The notes under the pieces are model-generated. The model was not told where the DNA came from and did no database searches. It saw only the letters and a list, made by a program, of their open reading frames with translations. Positions 1 through 8,129 of a stretch of DNA of 16,244 nucleotides are shown one piece after another. The first letter of the stretch is position 1, and every line of letters begins with the position of its first letter. The position numbers were made by a program, and so were the translations under genes. Origin of the DNA: JACMLD01 sp039915085 (GTDB lineage: Bacteria > Bacteroidota > Bacteroidia > Chitinophagales > Chitinophagaceae); contig JBDSOC010000004.1 of NCBI GenBank assembly GCA_039915085.1, positions 1 through 16,244 on the forward strand, written 5' to 3'.

Positions 1-14
1 AGGTTTAAAAATAC

Positions 15-59
15 AACGCTGGTAACAATGCTAAAAATCCTTGTTACCAGCGTTTTTTT
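15..59 (+). terminator. Strong intrinsic terminator, possibly bidirectional
   Basis: A perfect 14-bp inverted repeat (AACGCTGGTAACAA at 15-28, its complement at 41-54) encloses a 12-nt loop and runs into a T tract at 53-59. On the plus strand this is a textbook rho-independent terminator for a gene ending left of the window. Read on the minus strand, the same stem is followed by GTATTTTTAAA, a poorer but usable tail, so it may also end the minus-strand envelope operon, whose last stop codon overlaps the T tract at 58-60. Confidence 0.85.
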
Positions 60-738
60 ATTCGCTGAAAATATTATACCTCACGCCAAGGCTTACTGAA
101 GTATGACTGGTAAATAAATTATAAGTCGGGTAATCATTTTGGCTGGAAGCATAAATATTTATCTGGTAAGTATATCCGCCATCTAATTTAAGGGAAAACC
201 TTTCGCTCAGGTCATAAATACAACCCAACCCGCCACGGAAGCCCGTACTGAAACTTTGACCTCCTACATCTTTATTTACTTCATAGCCGTCCTCGTAGGT
301 TACTTCCTTTAATCTTCCCGCCAGTAAAACATTAAACCCGGCGGAAATAAATGGCCTGAATTTTCTTTCTTCATTTTGCTGTTTAAGTAAAAACCAACCC
401 ACATTGAACTGGTATAAAAAATGCATGGTTGTTTTACCAGATACCGTTACATTTTTTTCTGAAGTCTGATCGTATGATACCGCTGGTGTTTGAAAAGAAA
501 ATTTATACCCCGGTATTATAGAAATATTTCCATAAGTAAACAGCCTGCGTTCACTGCTCTCCCTGCTTCCTTCGTAATAAAAACCATGGGGCGCACCTTT
601 GCCATCACCCATAATAAATGAAGTGGCGCCAACGCTTATGCTGCGTCCTTTTTTACTGAAGAATCCTGCCTTTTTATACTGACTCCGTCCGGCAAGTGAC
701 AATGCGATAAAAAGAATAGCCAACGATATATTTTTCAT
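58..738 (-). CDS. Small outer-membrane beta-barrel protein
   Basis: This 226-aa protein starts with a signal peptide (MKNISLAILFIALSLAG, probable cleavage near the GRSQ at 17-20). The rest is rich in alternating hydrophobic/polar strands with Gly and aromatic residues, such as FSTGFRGGLGCIYDLSERF, FSLKLDGGYTYQI and VSLGVRYNIF near the C-terminus. Size and pattern fit an 8-stranded OmpA/OmpX-like porin-fold protein in the outer membrane. No enzymatic motif is seen, so its specific role is unknown. It is the last gene of a minus-strand operon, 28 nt behind the longer DUF3857 gene, and its stop overlaps the T tract of the edge terminator. The context suggests a surface partner for two exported DUF3857 proteins. 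The barrel fold is likely; the function is only inferred from position. Confidence 0.8.
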   Translation of the reverse strand: MKNISLAILFIALSLAGRSQYKKAGFFSKKGRSISVGATSFIMGDGKGAPHGFYYEGSRESSERRLFTYGNISIIPGYKFSFQTPAVSYDQTSEKNVTVSGKTTMHFLYQFNVGWFLLKQQNEERKFRPFISAGFNVLLAGRLKEVTYEDGYEVNKDVGGQSFSTGFRGGLGCIYDLSERFSLKLDGGYTYQINIYASSQNDYPTYNLFTSHTSVSLGVRYNIFSE

Positions 739-766
739 AAGGTCTTGCGGGTTTAGTTATTTGATT

Positions 767-2983
767 TTAGCTTTTGGGTTTTAATAATATGTATTTAAAG
801 GAAGTTTTATATGCAGCGTCAATAAAAGAAAGCACACTCTGCCATTTATCTTTTGCAATGTTTGACTGCTTGTATACTTTAGTCATTTTTAGAACAACAG
901 TACCGGCTTCCTCTTTCGCTTCGCAACTAAATTTTCCAACCTCGTTTTCAACATTTGTATTTAATTCATTAATACCAGAAGCCGCGTACCCGTCGGGAAT
1001 TTTTAAATTGATTACCCAACTGATTGACCGTGCATAGCCAACATTAATGTCGAATTTTCTTTCTCTTTCTTCTTTTTTAACCCGTAACTGAGGTCCAATT
1101 AACCCAGTGAGATTCACCAGGTACTTCTTCCCTGCTTTTCTTACTTGCCCGGGCAATTCAAATTCTTCTGTAAATTCAAGATCTTTCTTTTTGTCTGACC
1201 GGCCATCACTGATTATTTTGAAATCTGTAAATTTTATTTTCTGCTGAAATTCTTTTTCCAGTTCCTCTTTTACAAAATCCGGTTTGGCTTTTTTAAATTC
1301 TTCTTTAATTGCTTTTATTGACCTGTCGTATTCTTCTTCTTCGCGCGGTTTCATTCTGTCAGCGGGTGATTCACCTCCGTAATATTTATAATCGTCCAGC
1401 ATATAAGTAGTCAGGCGCATTGCATTGCCGATATTACCGGTTTTTACAAGGCCGGTATACACACTTGTTCTTGACACTACTGTATTATTTAAATCTGGTG
1501 ACAGTGAAGCATTGATAGCATAACTAACCGTATTGTCCGGCGCTTTGGCATCGGGCAAAATAAAAGGCTTTACTTCCTGCGGATGACCTTTTTTGGGCTC
1601 TGTAATTATATACGCCTCATTTGCCAGCAAACTCTGAATCAACTCACCGGGAACAGAATGATCTGTACAATTAAAATACAATTGGTTGTTTACTTTTATG
1701 GCATAACGAATCTCCTGATCAAATAAAACATTTTTCAGGTTTCCAATATTATTAGATGAACTGATAACAAGTTCCGAAGGAATATTCCGCTGGAAAAGCA
1801 ATGACCCAAATATGAAAGCATAAACTTTATCACTCAGGTAATTGTTCTGAAACACTACCTTATTCCGTAGATAATAATAAACATTGCTGATAAATTTCTG
1901 GTCCGACCATTCTTTAGCGCCCATTCTTTTCAGGTCTGCCCAGGAAGTATTTACAAAATTTTGTACCGTATAAAGATTGTTATAATAACTATTGCCTACT
2001 TCCACATAATTTTCCCAGGCTTTCAGGGCCAGCTCTTCCTTGCTGAACCCGGTTTTCAATTCTCCTTTACCACCAATCAAAAGTCCTTTTACATTTTCAC
2101 TATTGGCATAAATAACCTGGAATTTTACCATTGGATATACGAGGTAGCGGTTAACGAAATTCACATCTTTTTCTACGCCCCTGTTACGATCTATAAATAC
2201 ATATTGAAAAAAATCTTTATCCGCAGCATTTTCCTTTTTAAATTCCGGCGCACCATTTAATGACAATGATTTAAAAAAAGATTTGTCGTCTGTTTCAATA
2301 TCAATTTCATTGTACATTACCGGATATCCCTTGCTGCAAATTTCATATTGCGGGTCAAACTCAACAAAGCCTGATCCCCTTACGTCCAGTTTACTTTTTG
2401 TGTAAGATGCGTATTCAAGTATATCTCCCGGCTCAAGATTAGGTATGGCAACTTTATAATATCTTGATTGCGCACCAGAAGTCTGATCAAAAAAACTTTT
2501 GAAAAATTCAGGTATGTCGCCCGCTGATTCAAGCTCTACTGCTTCTTTTAAATCAACCGGCAATGTTTCATTGCCTGGTTTAATTATCCGTGCTACAAAT
2601 CCATCATCTTTCGTACTGTAACGAAAGTAAATTTCAGAAAAGGCCTGGACTGAATTCTTATCGTGCAATTGTATCTTAAACCTCACTTTCTCAAAGAAGA
2701 AAACATTTTTCTGCCTGGCAGAAAAAAAACCACCACTTGTTTTTTTATCGAACAGAATACTGCGTTTGTAACCCATTACAACTGCTGACTCATCATTCCA
2801 TTTAGCTGGTGCTTCAGCAACTGAAAATGCTGCGGCAGGTTCGCTCCAGATAAATTTTGCATTGGTTTCAATATTATCCAGGAACTCTTCATCAATAAAA
2901 TCCTGTGCCTTTACAGGTGCAGTTAAAAAACATACTATAAAAATGCCGGCACATACCAGCAATTGTTTCAACTTTTTTTTCAT
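767..2983 (-). CDS. DUF3857 protein with degenerate transglutaminase-like domain
   Basis: This 738-aa exported protein has a signal peptide at about 1-26 (cleavage after VKA, before QDF). An N-terminal DUF3857-like beta region follows at about 60-290, including the characteristic stretch LEPGDILEYASYTKS near 183-197. A transglutaminase-like middle region at about 350-460 comes next, then a C-terminal beta-rich domain. Compared by eye with the downstream-coded neighbour, the catalytic positions are lost: the GDC motif reads SDK (384-386), the His region reads EIRYAI, and the Asp region reads NCTD. It therefore looks like a pseudoenzyme acting as a periplasmic binding or scaffold protein. It is co-transcribed with the intact paralogue (8-nt gap) and the small barrel. 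DUF3857 proteins have no settled function. The family call is good; the pseudoenzyme call rests on a manual alignment. Confidence 0.8.
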   Translation of the reverse strand: MKKKLKQLLVCAGIFIVCFLTAPVKAQDFIDEEFLDNIETNAKFIWSEPAAAFSVAEAPAKWNDESAVVMGYKRSILFDKKTSGGFFSARQKNVFFFEKVRFKIQLHDKNSVQAFSEIYFRYSTKDDGFVARIIKPGNETLPVDLKEAVELESAGDIPEFFKSFFDQTSGAQSRYYKVAIPNLEPGDILEYASYTKSKLDVRGSGFVEFDPQYEICSKGYPVMYNEIDIETDDKSFFKSLSLNGAPEFKKENAADKDFFQYVFIDRNRGVEKDVNFVNRYLVYPMVKFQVIYANSENVKGLLIGGKGELKTGFSKEELALKAWENYVEVGNSYYNNLYTVQNFVNTSWADLKRMGAKEWSDQKFISNVYYYLRNKVVFQNNYLSDKVYAFIFGSLLFQRNIPSELVISSSNNIGNLKNVLFDQEIRYAIKVNNQLYFNCTDHSVPGELIQSLLANEAYIITEPKKGHPQEVKPFILPDAKAPDNTVSYAINASLSPDLNNTVVSRTSVYTGLVKTGNIGNAMRLTTYMLDDYKYYGGESPADRMKPREEEEYDRSIKAIKEEFKKAKPDFVKEELEKEFQQKIKFTDFKIISDGRSDKKKDLEFTEEFELPGQVRKAGKKYLVNLTGLIGPQLRVKKEERERKFDINVGYARSISWVINLKIPDGYAASGINELNTNVENEVGKFSCEAKEEAGTVVLKMTKVYKQSNIAKDKWQSVLSFIDAAYKTSFKYILLKPKS

Positions 2984-2991
2984 GCCCGGTA

Positions 2992-4926
2992 TTATTTTTT
3001 AGTAATGCTTAGTAAATATTTGCTGAATTCTTTAATTGACGCAAGAAACTTTTTCCAGTTCTCAAAATCGCTCTTCTTAATAACACTGTTTTTAATGACG
3101 ATTCTTTTTCTTAAAACAATTTTATTTCCTGTAACAATATATTCACCTTTAAACTCGTACCCGTCATAGGTCATTTCTGACTTTTCCGGTACATCCACAA
3201 ATTTTGTATCTGGTGGAACTGTTAAAGAAATCTCATCTTCAAAAGTCATTACATCATCAAAATCATAGCCACCCACTCTCTTTTCATCGGGCATATATCT
3301 TTCCAGTGTTTTGGGAAAGAAATCAATACTGATGTATTTATCCCCCGAAATGGTATTTACATAATTACTTAAATCAACATCGCCTTCTATGGATACAGGT
3401 ATTTCACGGTTTTTTAAATCGCTTGTTTTAATATTGGTGGCCTGCATATTATCATTTCCAAATTCCAGGAATTCATTTAAAAAATCTTTTTGTGAACTTA
3501 TGGGTAAATCCTGGTAAGACTGGTGAAAATCCTTTCGTTCATTGCCGGTTAAAACAATTTTAATTTTTCCTGACAAAACTTCGTTGGTTAATACAAAATC
3601 TGCTTTTGAAAGTATTTTGTGGTCATTGCCCGTGGTAAGCGGTACTGTTTTTAAATCATATGTATTCCCTTTTGCAATCATGGCTTCCTTTCCCTGTATG
3701 CGGTAAGCATTCTCTCCAAAGGGCGCATACTTTTCTGTTCCATCTAAAAAATAAACGCCACCCTGAAAATACAATGTAGTAATAGCGTGGTTATTAACAC
3801 ACAATGCCGGCATAGATTGCTGGTAAGGTATGGAACGTGTTCCTATCCATGTAAAGTGCGCATCATATCCTGCCATTTGCAAAAACTCAGTGAGCAGGTT
3901 GGCCATACCCTTGCAATCGCCGAATTTTTTTGCAAGCACATCCTGCGCGCCTGCCGGAATGTATCCTGAATAGCCGTCTTCATAGGCGATGTACCTGATA
4001 TTATCCTGTACCCAGTAATAAATCGCTTTTATTTTATCAATATCCGTTGTCTTACCCTGGATAATTTTTGGGAGAGCGGATTGCAGACTTTCCTTTTTAT
4101 TTCCTGCCATCCCGTACAGGCGGTTGTTCCATGCATACATATCGTCTGTCTTATCAAATCCTTTTAATGTCTCCCCTTTATTATTAAAAGATTTTATCTG
4201 GATAATTATGTGTGGATCTGTATATGCATGGCCAATACTTTTGTATTCCTGCTTACTTGCAGGAATATCCTTCATTGTAAATACATAATTTATATACCCC
4301 CCCTTTTTATTCTCCTGCCTGTCAATTTTGTATCCGTCAAAATTGATTGCTTTAAAATCGACAGTCAGCCACTCCGGAACTTTAAATTCAAATACCTGTT
4401 CTTTAACCGGGTAGTTCTCACCAAAAAATAAACGCGTCAAATACCTGCCATCAGTATATTCTTTTTTTACTGTAACCCTGGCCATACTTCCTTTTTCAGC
4501 AAAACGAATGGGATAATATTGTACCCGGCTGTCATCAAAAAAAACGCCGTCACTGGTAACAGACCGGTCCATAGGCTGCATCCTGGAAGTAGCGTATTTC
4601 GAACCAACTTTAAGTGATTTTTTAAACGCTTTTAATTCAATAAATTTATTATAAAACTCCGGGTAAGTAAGTGAAGCAAATTTTTTAAGCGATAAAAAAT
4701 CCAGTTCTGTTTCTTCCTCAATAACTACTACTTTATCATTCAATGCGTTTTTACCTTTATCAAAAGTGAAGTAGTGATGTGAAGCCGTACACATAACATC
4801 ATCGTCCTTGTATTTTTTTGAGAACACGTCAGCATTCGCTGCATCTTCGTCATTAACACGATACTGGGCATGACTGTATAGTGAAGTATTGATAATAATA
4901 ATCAGCAGCAGACTACGGGTAAACAT
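2992..4926 (-). CDS. DUF3857 / transglutaminase-like exported protein
   Basis: This is a 644-aa protein when started at the ATG at 4926, which puts a clean signal peptide first (MFTRSLLLIIIINTSLYSHA, cleavage before QYR). The frame stays open to a TTG at 5007, with an ATG at 4995, but those starts would add a polar stretch before the signal peptide. A DUF3857 domain occupies roughly 50-290. A transglutaminase-like core follows at about 290-410 with a plausible catalytic triad: Cys338 in GDCKG, His380 in NNHAI and Asp395 in LDGT. The C-terminal part (about 435-615) is beta-rich. Bacterial transglutaminase-like domains are usually cysteine proteases or amidases; the substrate here is unknown. 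It is the first gene of the operon. Location is probably periplasmic or surface-associated. No RBS and no convincing TAnnTTTG promoter were seen upstream. Confidence 0.85.
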   Translation of the reverse strand: MFTRSLLLIIIINTSLYSHAQYRVNDEDAANADVFSKKYKDDDVMCTASHHYFTFDKGKNALNDKVVVIEEETELDFLSLKKFASLTYPEFYNKFIELKAFKKSLKVGSKYATSRMQPMDRSVTSDGVFFDDSRVQYYPIRFAEKGSMARVTVKKEYTDGRYLTRLFFGENYPVKEQVFEFKVPEWLTVDFKAINFDGYKIDRQENKKGGYINYVFTMKDIPASKQEYKSIGHAYTDPHIIIQIKSFNNKGETLKGFDKTDDMYAWNNRLYGMAGNKKESLQSALPKIIQGKTTDIDKIKAIYYWVQDNIRYIAYEDGYSGYIPAGAQDVLAKKFGDCKGMANLLTEFLQMAGYDAHFTWIGTRSIPYQQSMPALCVNNHAITTLYFQGGVYFLDGTEKYAPFGENAYRIQGKEAMIAKGNTYDLKTVPLTTGNDHKILSKADFVLTNEVLSGKIKIVLTGNERKDFHQSYQDLPISSQKDFLNEFLEFGNDNMQATNIKTSDLKNREIPVSIEGDVDLSNYVNTISGDKYISIDFFPKTLERYMPDEKRVGGYDFDDVMTFEDEISLTVPPDTKFVDVPEKSEMTYDGYEFKGEYIVTGNKIVLRKRIVIKNSVIKKSDFENWKKFLASIKEFSKYLLSITKK

Positions 4927-5534
4927 GGAGGCAAAAGAAAAATGATAAGACTGGGTTGAAAATAAGCAGCCAAGGGGCTGAGAGGGTTTTTCCATAGTTG
5001 TAAACAATTAGGCACCAACTGTAAAACAAGCTTTCTTTTTATCGCTTTAAAATACAACGAAAATCATACAATATAATTGTATGAATAATTGACTTTTGCA
5101 TTGACCCCTTCAAAAAAAAGTTTCCCTGAAATACCCCCGGAAATACGGAAGCGTTCATATTAGAAGTCAATCTTAATGTTTTAGTCTGCATAGTAATCTC
5201 TGCGTTAATGTATGATTAAAATATACGCCTGGCCAATGGTTGCCAATTATCCTGTTCACACCAGGAAAAACCTATATAAGACACCTAAAATAAGCCATGT
5301 AATAATTCTAAAGCCTTAATGCTTCATTACTAATTAGTTGAGGAATAATTTCCCCGGTTTACCCCGCCTACGGTTTTTTCTTATTTATTTAATTACTTTT
5401 TCATTTTTTCTCTGAGCTATTATACGGCATTGTCGTACGTATTGCCAACAGAAAGCTTTCAACATTAAAAGAGTCCGGTCTCTGGCATAATTTTTAAACC
5501 CACCTGCTATATTAATAACTTAAAAAAGTGCAAG
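4927..5534. other. Long divergent intergenic region
   Basis: About 600 bp separates the minus-strand DUF3857 operon from the plus-strand acidic-protein/mscS genes. I see no credible coding sequence, RNA gene or exact TAnnTTTG element on either strand. It holds a 21-bp palindrome at 5064-5084, a loose GGCA...TGCC dyad around a CGTACG core at 5426-5446, and a C-rich patch near 5351-5374 followed by a T-rich stretch. Both divergent transcripts must start in this region, so it should contain two promoters that are not recognisable by eye. Confidence 0.6.
5064..5084. promoter_or_regulatory. 21-bp palindrome, candidate operator
   Basis: TCATACAAT and ATTGTATGA form perfect 9-bp arms around a central ATA. 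The site lies 138 nt upstream of the chosen start of the DUF3857 operon (57 nt upstream of the alternative TTG). It is AT-rich with no adjoining T tract, so it looks more like a binding site for a dimeric regulator than a terminator. No regulator gene is nearby, and chance occurrence in AT-rich DNA cannot be excluded. Confidence 0.35.
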
Positions 5535-6029
5535 ATGAAAAAAGATAATGTATCAAAAAACGGCGATTTAACAGACTCAAAAAAAGACCAGCAAAAATTA
5601 AAACCCGAAACGATTATCATGGACATACCTGAAGTAAAAGATATTCCCGGGCAAGAAAATATTAAAGTTCCCCAATTCCGTGAAATGCAGGATGTTACAA
5701 TTTCTTCAGCGGGCGAGGAAGGAGATGGAATATTGGATGATTTGAATACTGATTCAGATGAAATTATTACCAGTGAATCTGATGTAACGCCCCAGGAAAA
5801 AAAATTATTGAAAAAAGGTGCCGGGCATCAACCCACTGATGAAACCGAAGATTTTGATAAAATGGCACTTGACGAAAGAGACAATGAGGGAGAATTATTG
5901 AATGAAAAAGGAATAAATCAGGACCGCAGCGGCGAAGACCTTGATACACCCGGCGCTGATCTTGATGATGAAGATGAAAATATTGGTGAGGAAGACGAGG
6001 AAAATAATATCTATAGTCAAAGAGATTAG
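5535..6029 (+). CDS. Conserved acidic hypothetical protein
   Basis: This 164-aa protein has no signal peptide or membrane segment. It is hydrophilic, with a Lys-rich start (1-25) and a strongly Asp/Glu-rich remainder, and is probably largely disordered. The C-terminal half carries phrases I recognise from memory in uncharacterised Bacteroidetes proteins: PTDETEDFDKMAL at 100-112, NEGELLNEKG at 117-126, and DLDTPGADLDDEDENIGEED at 135-154 followed by EENNIYS. The next gene, an MscS channel, starts 5 nt after the stop, so the two are almost certainly co-transcribed. That context hints at a role in osmotic or general stress, but no biochemical function is known to me. ATG start with no Shine-Dalgarno. 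Confidence 0.75.
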   Translation: MKKDNVSKNGDLTDSKKDQQKLKPETIIMDIPEVKDIPGQENIKVPQFREMQDVTISSAGEEGDGILDDLNTDSDEIITSESDVTPQEKKLLKKGAGHQPTDETEDFDKMALDERDNEGELLNEKGINQDRSGEDLDTPGADLDDEDENIGEEDEENNIYSQRD

Positions 6030-6034
6030 TACCC

Positions 6035-6814
6035 ATGAATTATCTGCAGAAATTTTATGACCAGGCTTTTCACTGGTTGATTACGTTTGGACCAAAGATT
6101 ATAGTTGCTGTTATTGTTTTAATTGCGGGGCAGTGGGTGTTGCGGATTATTAACCGCTGGCTGAAAAAGATGATGGAAACCAGGAATATCAATTCTTCCG
6201 TAAAAACTTTTCTTTCCAACCTGCTGGCTGTTATATTACAGGTGCTGCTGATTATGATGCTGATGCAAATACTGGGCATTGGCATGACCCTTTTTGCAAC
6301 CCTTATTGCCGGTTTCAGTGTGGCTGCGGGATTGGCACTCTCCGGCACGCTACAGAATTTTGCCAGCGGTGTCCTGATATTGTTGCTGCGTCCCTATAAA
6401 GTCGGTGATAATATAATAACACAAAGCCAGGAGGGAACGGTTTCTTCCATACAGTTATTCTATACCGTCATTCTTACATTTGATAACAAAACGGTGATTG
6501 TTCCAAACAGCAAGCTGTCCAACGAAATTATTCTCAACCTTAGCCGGCAGGGAAAAAGACGCGTTGATATAGAGTTGAAATTTAAATATAGCAATGAATA
6601 TGACAAAATAAAAGAGACTGTAACCAGCGCTTTTTCGTCATTAACTAACATACTTAAAGAACCAGCGCTCCGGATAGGTGTTTCGAAACTGGATGCCGAT
6701 AATTATTCAGTTATAATTAACACATGGATTCCCGCACACGGTTTTGAAGATGGAAGGTTGCTAATCAATGAAAAATTAATGCTTGAACTGAAAAAAGCAG
6801 GCTTAATAGGGTGA
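6035..6814 (+). CDS. mscS: Small-conductance mechanosensitive channel, MscS family
   Basis: A 259-aa inner-membrane channel that opens under membrane tension and releases solutes on hypo-osmotic shock. Three transmembrane helices are visible at about 20-40, 57-80 and 84-118. The third is the Ala/Gly-rich pore helix (AGFSVAAGLALSGTLQNFAS), followed by the typical LLRPYKVGD turn at 117-125. The beta domain follows, with the family motif VIVPNSKLSN at 154-163 and an alpha/beta C-terminal vestibule domain. Length is close to E. coli MscS (286 aa), so this is a minimal MscS without extra N-terminal helices. It lies 5 nt downstream of the acidic protein gene, implying coupled expression. The gene ends before a separate cold-shock transcription unit. 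Confidence 0.93.
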   Translation: MNYLQKFYDQAFHWLITFGPKIIVAVIVLIAGQWVLRIINRWLKKMMETRNINSSVKTFLSNLLAVILQVLLIMMLMQILGIGMTLFATLIAGFSVAAGLALSGTLQNFASGVLILLLRPYKVGDNIITQSQEGTVSSIQLFYTVILTFDNKTVIVPNSKLSNEIILNLSRQGKRRVDIELKFKYSNEYDKIKETVTSAFSSLTNILKEPALRIGVSKLDADNYSVIINTWIPAHGFEDGRLLINEKLMLELKKAGLIG

Positions 6815-6869
6815 TCCCGGCCAGGTATTTAAGCTCAAAACGGGCTTCCACTGCTATTTAGATGGCTTT

Positions 6870-6901
6870 TTGCTTTATCTGCGAAATCAACCGTATATTT
6901 G
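6870..6901 (+). promoter_or_regulatory. Bacteroidetes-type promoter of the cold-shock gene
   Basis: An exact -7 element TATATTTG (consensus TAnnTTTG) at 6894-6901 is preceded by a TTG -33 element at 6870-6872, inside a T run starting at 6867, with a 21-bp spacer in the accepted range. The predicted transcription start is a few bases past 6905, giving a short 5' leader of roughly 25 nt before the ATG at 6933. Confidence 0.7.
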
Positions 6902-6932
6902 CAACTTAATTTTATTATCAACACAAATTACA

Positions 6933-7133
6933 ATGAGCACAAAAACAAAAGGAACCGTAAAGTTTTTCAACGGTGAAAAAGGCTTCGGTTTTATTAAACA
7001 CGATGATTCCAACAAGGAAACCTTTGTACACGCCAGCGGTCTGATTGACCAGGTTACAGAAGGCGACAAAGTTGAATTTGATTTACAGGAAGGTAAGAAA
7101 GGAATGAACGCGGTGAACGTAAAAAAGATGTAA
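6933..7133 (+). CDS. csp: Cold-shock domain protein
   Basis: A 66-aa single-domain CspA-family protein that binds single-stranded RNA/DNA and melts RNA structure. RNP1 is KGFGFI at 16-21 and RNP2 is FVH at 31-33. The early KFFN at 10-13 replaces the KWFN of enterobacterial CspA. Length matches the family (65-70 aa). The frame is open to an ATG at 6870, but the start at 6933 is chosen because it gives the canonical N-terminus (MSTKTKGTVKFF) and the promoter lies within the longer version. It is monocistronic, with its own promoter and terminator. The leader is short, so the long thermosensing 5' UTR of E. coli cspA is absent. Confidence 0.95.
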   Translation: MSTKTKGTVKFFNGEKGFGFIKHDDSNKETFVHASGLIDQVTEGDKVEFDLQEGKKGMNAVNVKKM

Positions 7134-7157
7134 CTCCCCTTTATTTAAACAAATTTT

Positions 7158-7184
7158 AAGGCTGCCATGAGGCGGCCTTTTTTT
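7158..7184 (+). terminator. Intrinsic terminator after the cold-shock gene
   Basis: AAGGCTGCC (7158-7166) pairs with GGCGGCCTT (7171-7179) in a 9-bp stem with one G-U pair and an ATGA loop, followed by a seven-T tract at 7178-7184. It lies 25 nt after the csp stop codon. It also lies between convergent genes, and the minus-strand reading has an A/T-rich tail (AAAATTTG) that could give partial termination of the deacetylase gene. Confidence 0.85.
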
Positions 7185-7247
7185 ATTTTCAGTGTTAATT
7201 CTTTATCACCTGAATGCAATTACTGCAATGCTTCCTCTTTAAAAAAT

Positions 7248-8129
7248 CTAAAAGCTGTGTTTCATATAAGCATGCAGGTTGGCTGCAGTCCAGGCGCCGG
7301 GTACAATTATACGGCGAATGCTATACAATGGATCTGTGTCATCGCGTTTAGCGGACAATTGAAACGCGGCATCGAATCCATGTTTTTTAAGTTGGGGAAT
7401 GGCCGCAGTATTCCACAATCCAAATGGATAGGCAAAATATTTAACAGCTTTGCCGGTAATTGTTTCGAGTGTTTTTGTTGGCTTATCAATCTGGATGGTC
7501 CAGTCATTATCCGTAAACTTCTTTATATTTTTATGATCCCAGGTATGCGATCCTATCTCATTACCTGCATCAGAAAGTTGTTTAACCTGCTCTTTACTCA
7601 TATAGTTGGGCCTGCCCAAAGAAACCGTCATAATAAAAAACAACCCTTTAAAGCCATATTTTTCCATGACAGGTTTAGCAATGGTATATTGAGGCAAATC
7701 AGTATCATCAAAAGTGAGCATGATGGGCCTGGCTGGTAAAGAAGCTCCGTAATTAAGATAGGAGTATAATTGATCAGCTGAAATTGTATGATAGCCGCTA
7801 TCCGCCAGCATTTTTATTTGTTCTGCAAATACCGCTTCGGGTACAATATAATCTTTGGCTTGTTTTGAATCTGTGGGGCGCCAGTTACGTATCTGGTGAT
7901 AGCATAAAATAGGAATTTGCTTACGGCTCAATATCGTTGAGGCATCAGCCGGCGCAGTTACGTTTACTGCAGAAGCGCTCTTTGTCCTGGTTGAATCTTT
8001 TGCTTTGAGGCCTGCAATATTATCAGTGGCCTTTGCAGTGGATGGATATTCGCAACCAACTAAAATGACAGACAATATAACAATAGCAATTGTAAACTTC
8101 CCAAAAAGGGAAATGGCGGTTGTTTTCAT
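7248..8129 (-). CDS. CE4 polysaccharide deacetylase lipoprotein
   Basis: A 293-aa lipoprotein starting at the ATG at 8129. This start puts a lipoprotein signal peptide first, with lipobox LVGC and the lipidated Cys at residue 26. An in-frame ATG at 8243 would bury the signal peptide and is rejected. After a Ser/Thr/Ala-rich linker (about 30-70), the NodB/CE4 domain runs from about 72 to 290. Motif 1 is TFDDT at 139-143 (Asp141 general base, Asp142 metal ligand), motif 2 is SHTWDH with His195 and His199 as metal ligands, and AYPFG at 233-237 corresponds to motif 3. The family removes N- or O-acetyl groups from cell-wall or exopolysaccharide sugars. Here the enzyme would be membrane-anchored facing the periplasm or surface. 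The fifth position of motif 1 is Thr instead of the usual Gly. The substrate cannot be told from sequence. Confidence 0.9.
   Translation of the reverse strand: MKTTAISLFGKFTIAIVILSVILVGCEYPSTAKATDNIAGLKAKDSTRTKSASAVNVTAPADASTILSRKQIPILCYHQIRNWRPTDSKQAKDYIVPEAVFAEQIKMLADSGYHTISADQLYSYLNYGASLPARPIMLTFDDTDLPQYTIAKPVMEKYGFKGLFFIMTVSLGRPNYMSKEQVKQLSDAGNEIGSHTWDHKNIKKFTDNDWTIQIDKPTKTLETITGKAVKYFAYPFGLWNTAAIPQLKKHGFDAAFQLSAKRDDTDPLYSIRRIIVPGAWTAANLHAYMKHSF

Noticed and set aside
4927..5007. Longer N-terminus for the 644-aa DUF3857 protein from a TTG at 5007 or ATG at 4995
   Set aside because: It would place a polar 23-27 residue stretch before an otherwise normal signal peptide; the ATG at 4926 fits export better.
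5426..5446. GGCA...TGCC dyad around CGTACG upstream of the acidic protein gene
   Set aside because: The symmetry breaks in the core and only 4-5 bp arms match, so it is within chance expectation.
5767..6036. Minus-strand open frame over the acidic protein gene
   Set aside because: His/Tyr/Leu-rich translation is the expected shadow of an Asp/Glu-rich coding strand.
6870..6932. Longer cold-shock protein from the ATG at 6870
   Set aside because: The -33 and -7 promoter elements lie inside this extension, and MSTKTKGTVKFF is the normal family start.
7167..7739. Plus-strand open frame of 190 codons after the cold-shock gene
   Set aside because: It is antisense to the well-supported deacetylase, starts inside the terminator loop, and its translation has no domain-like pattern.
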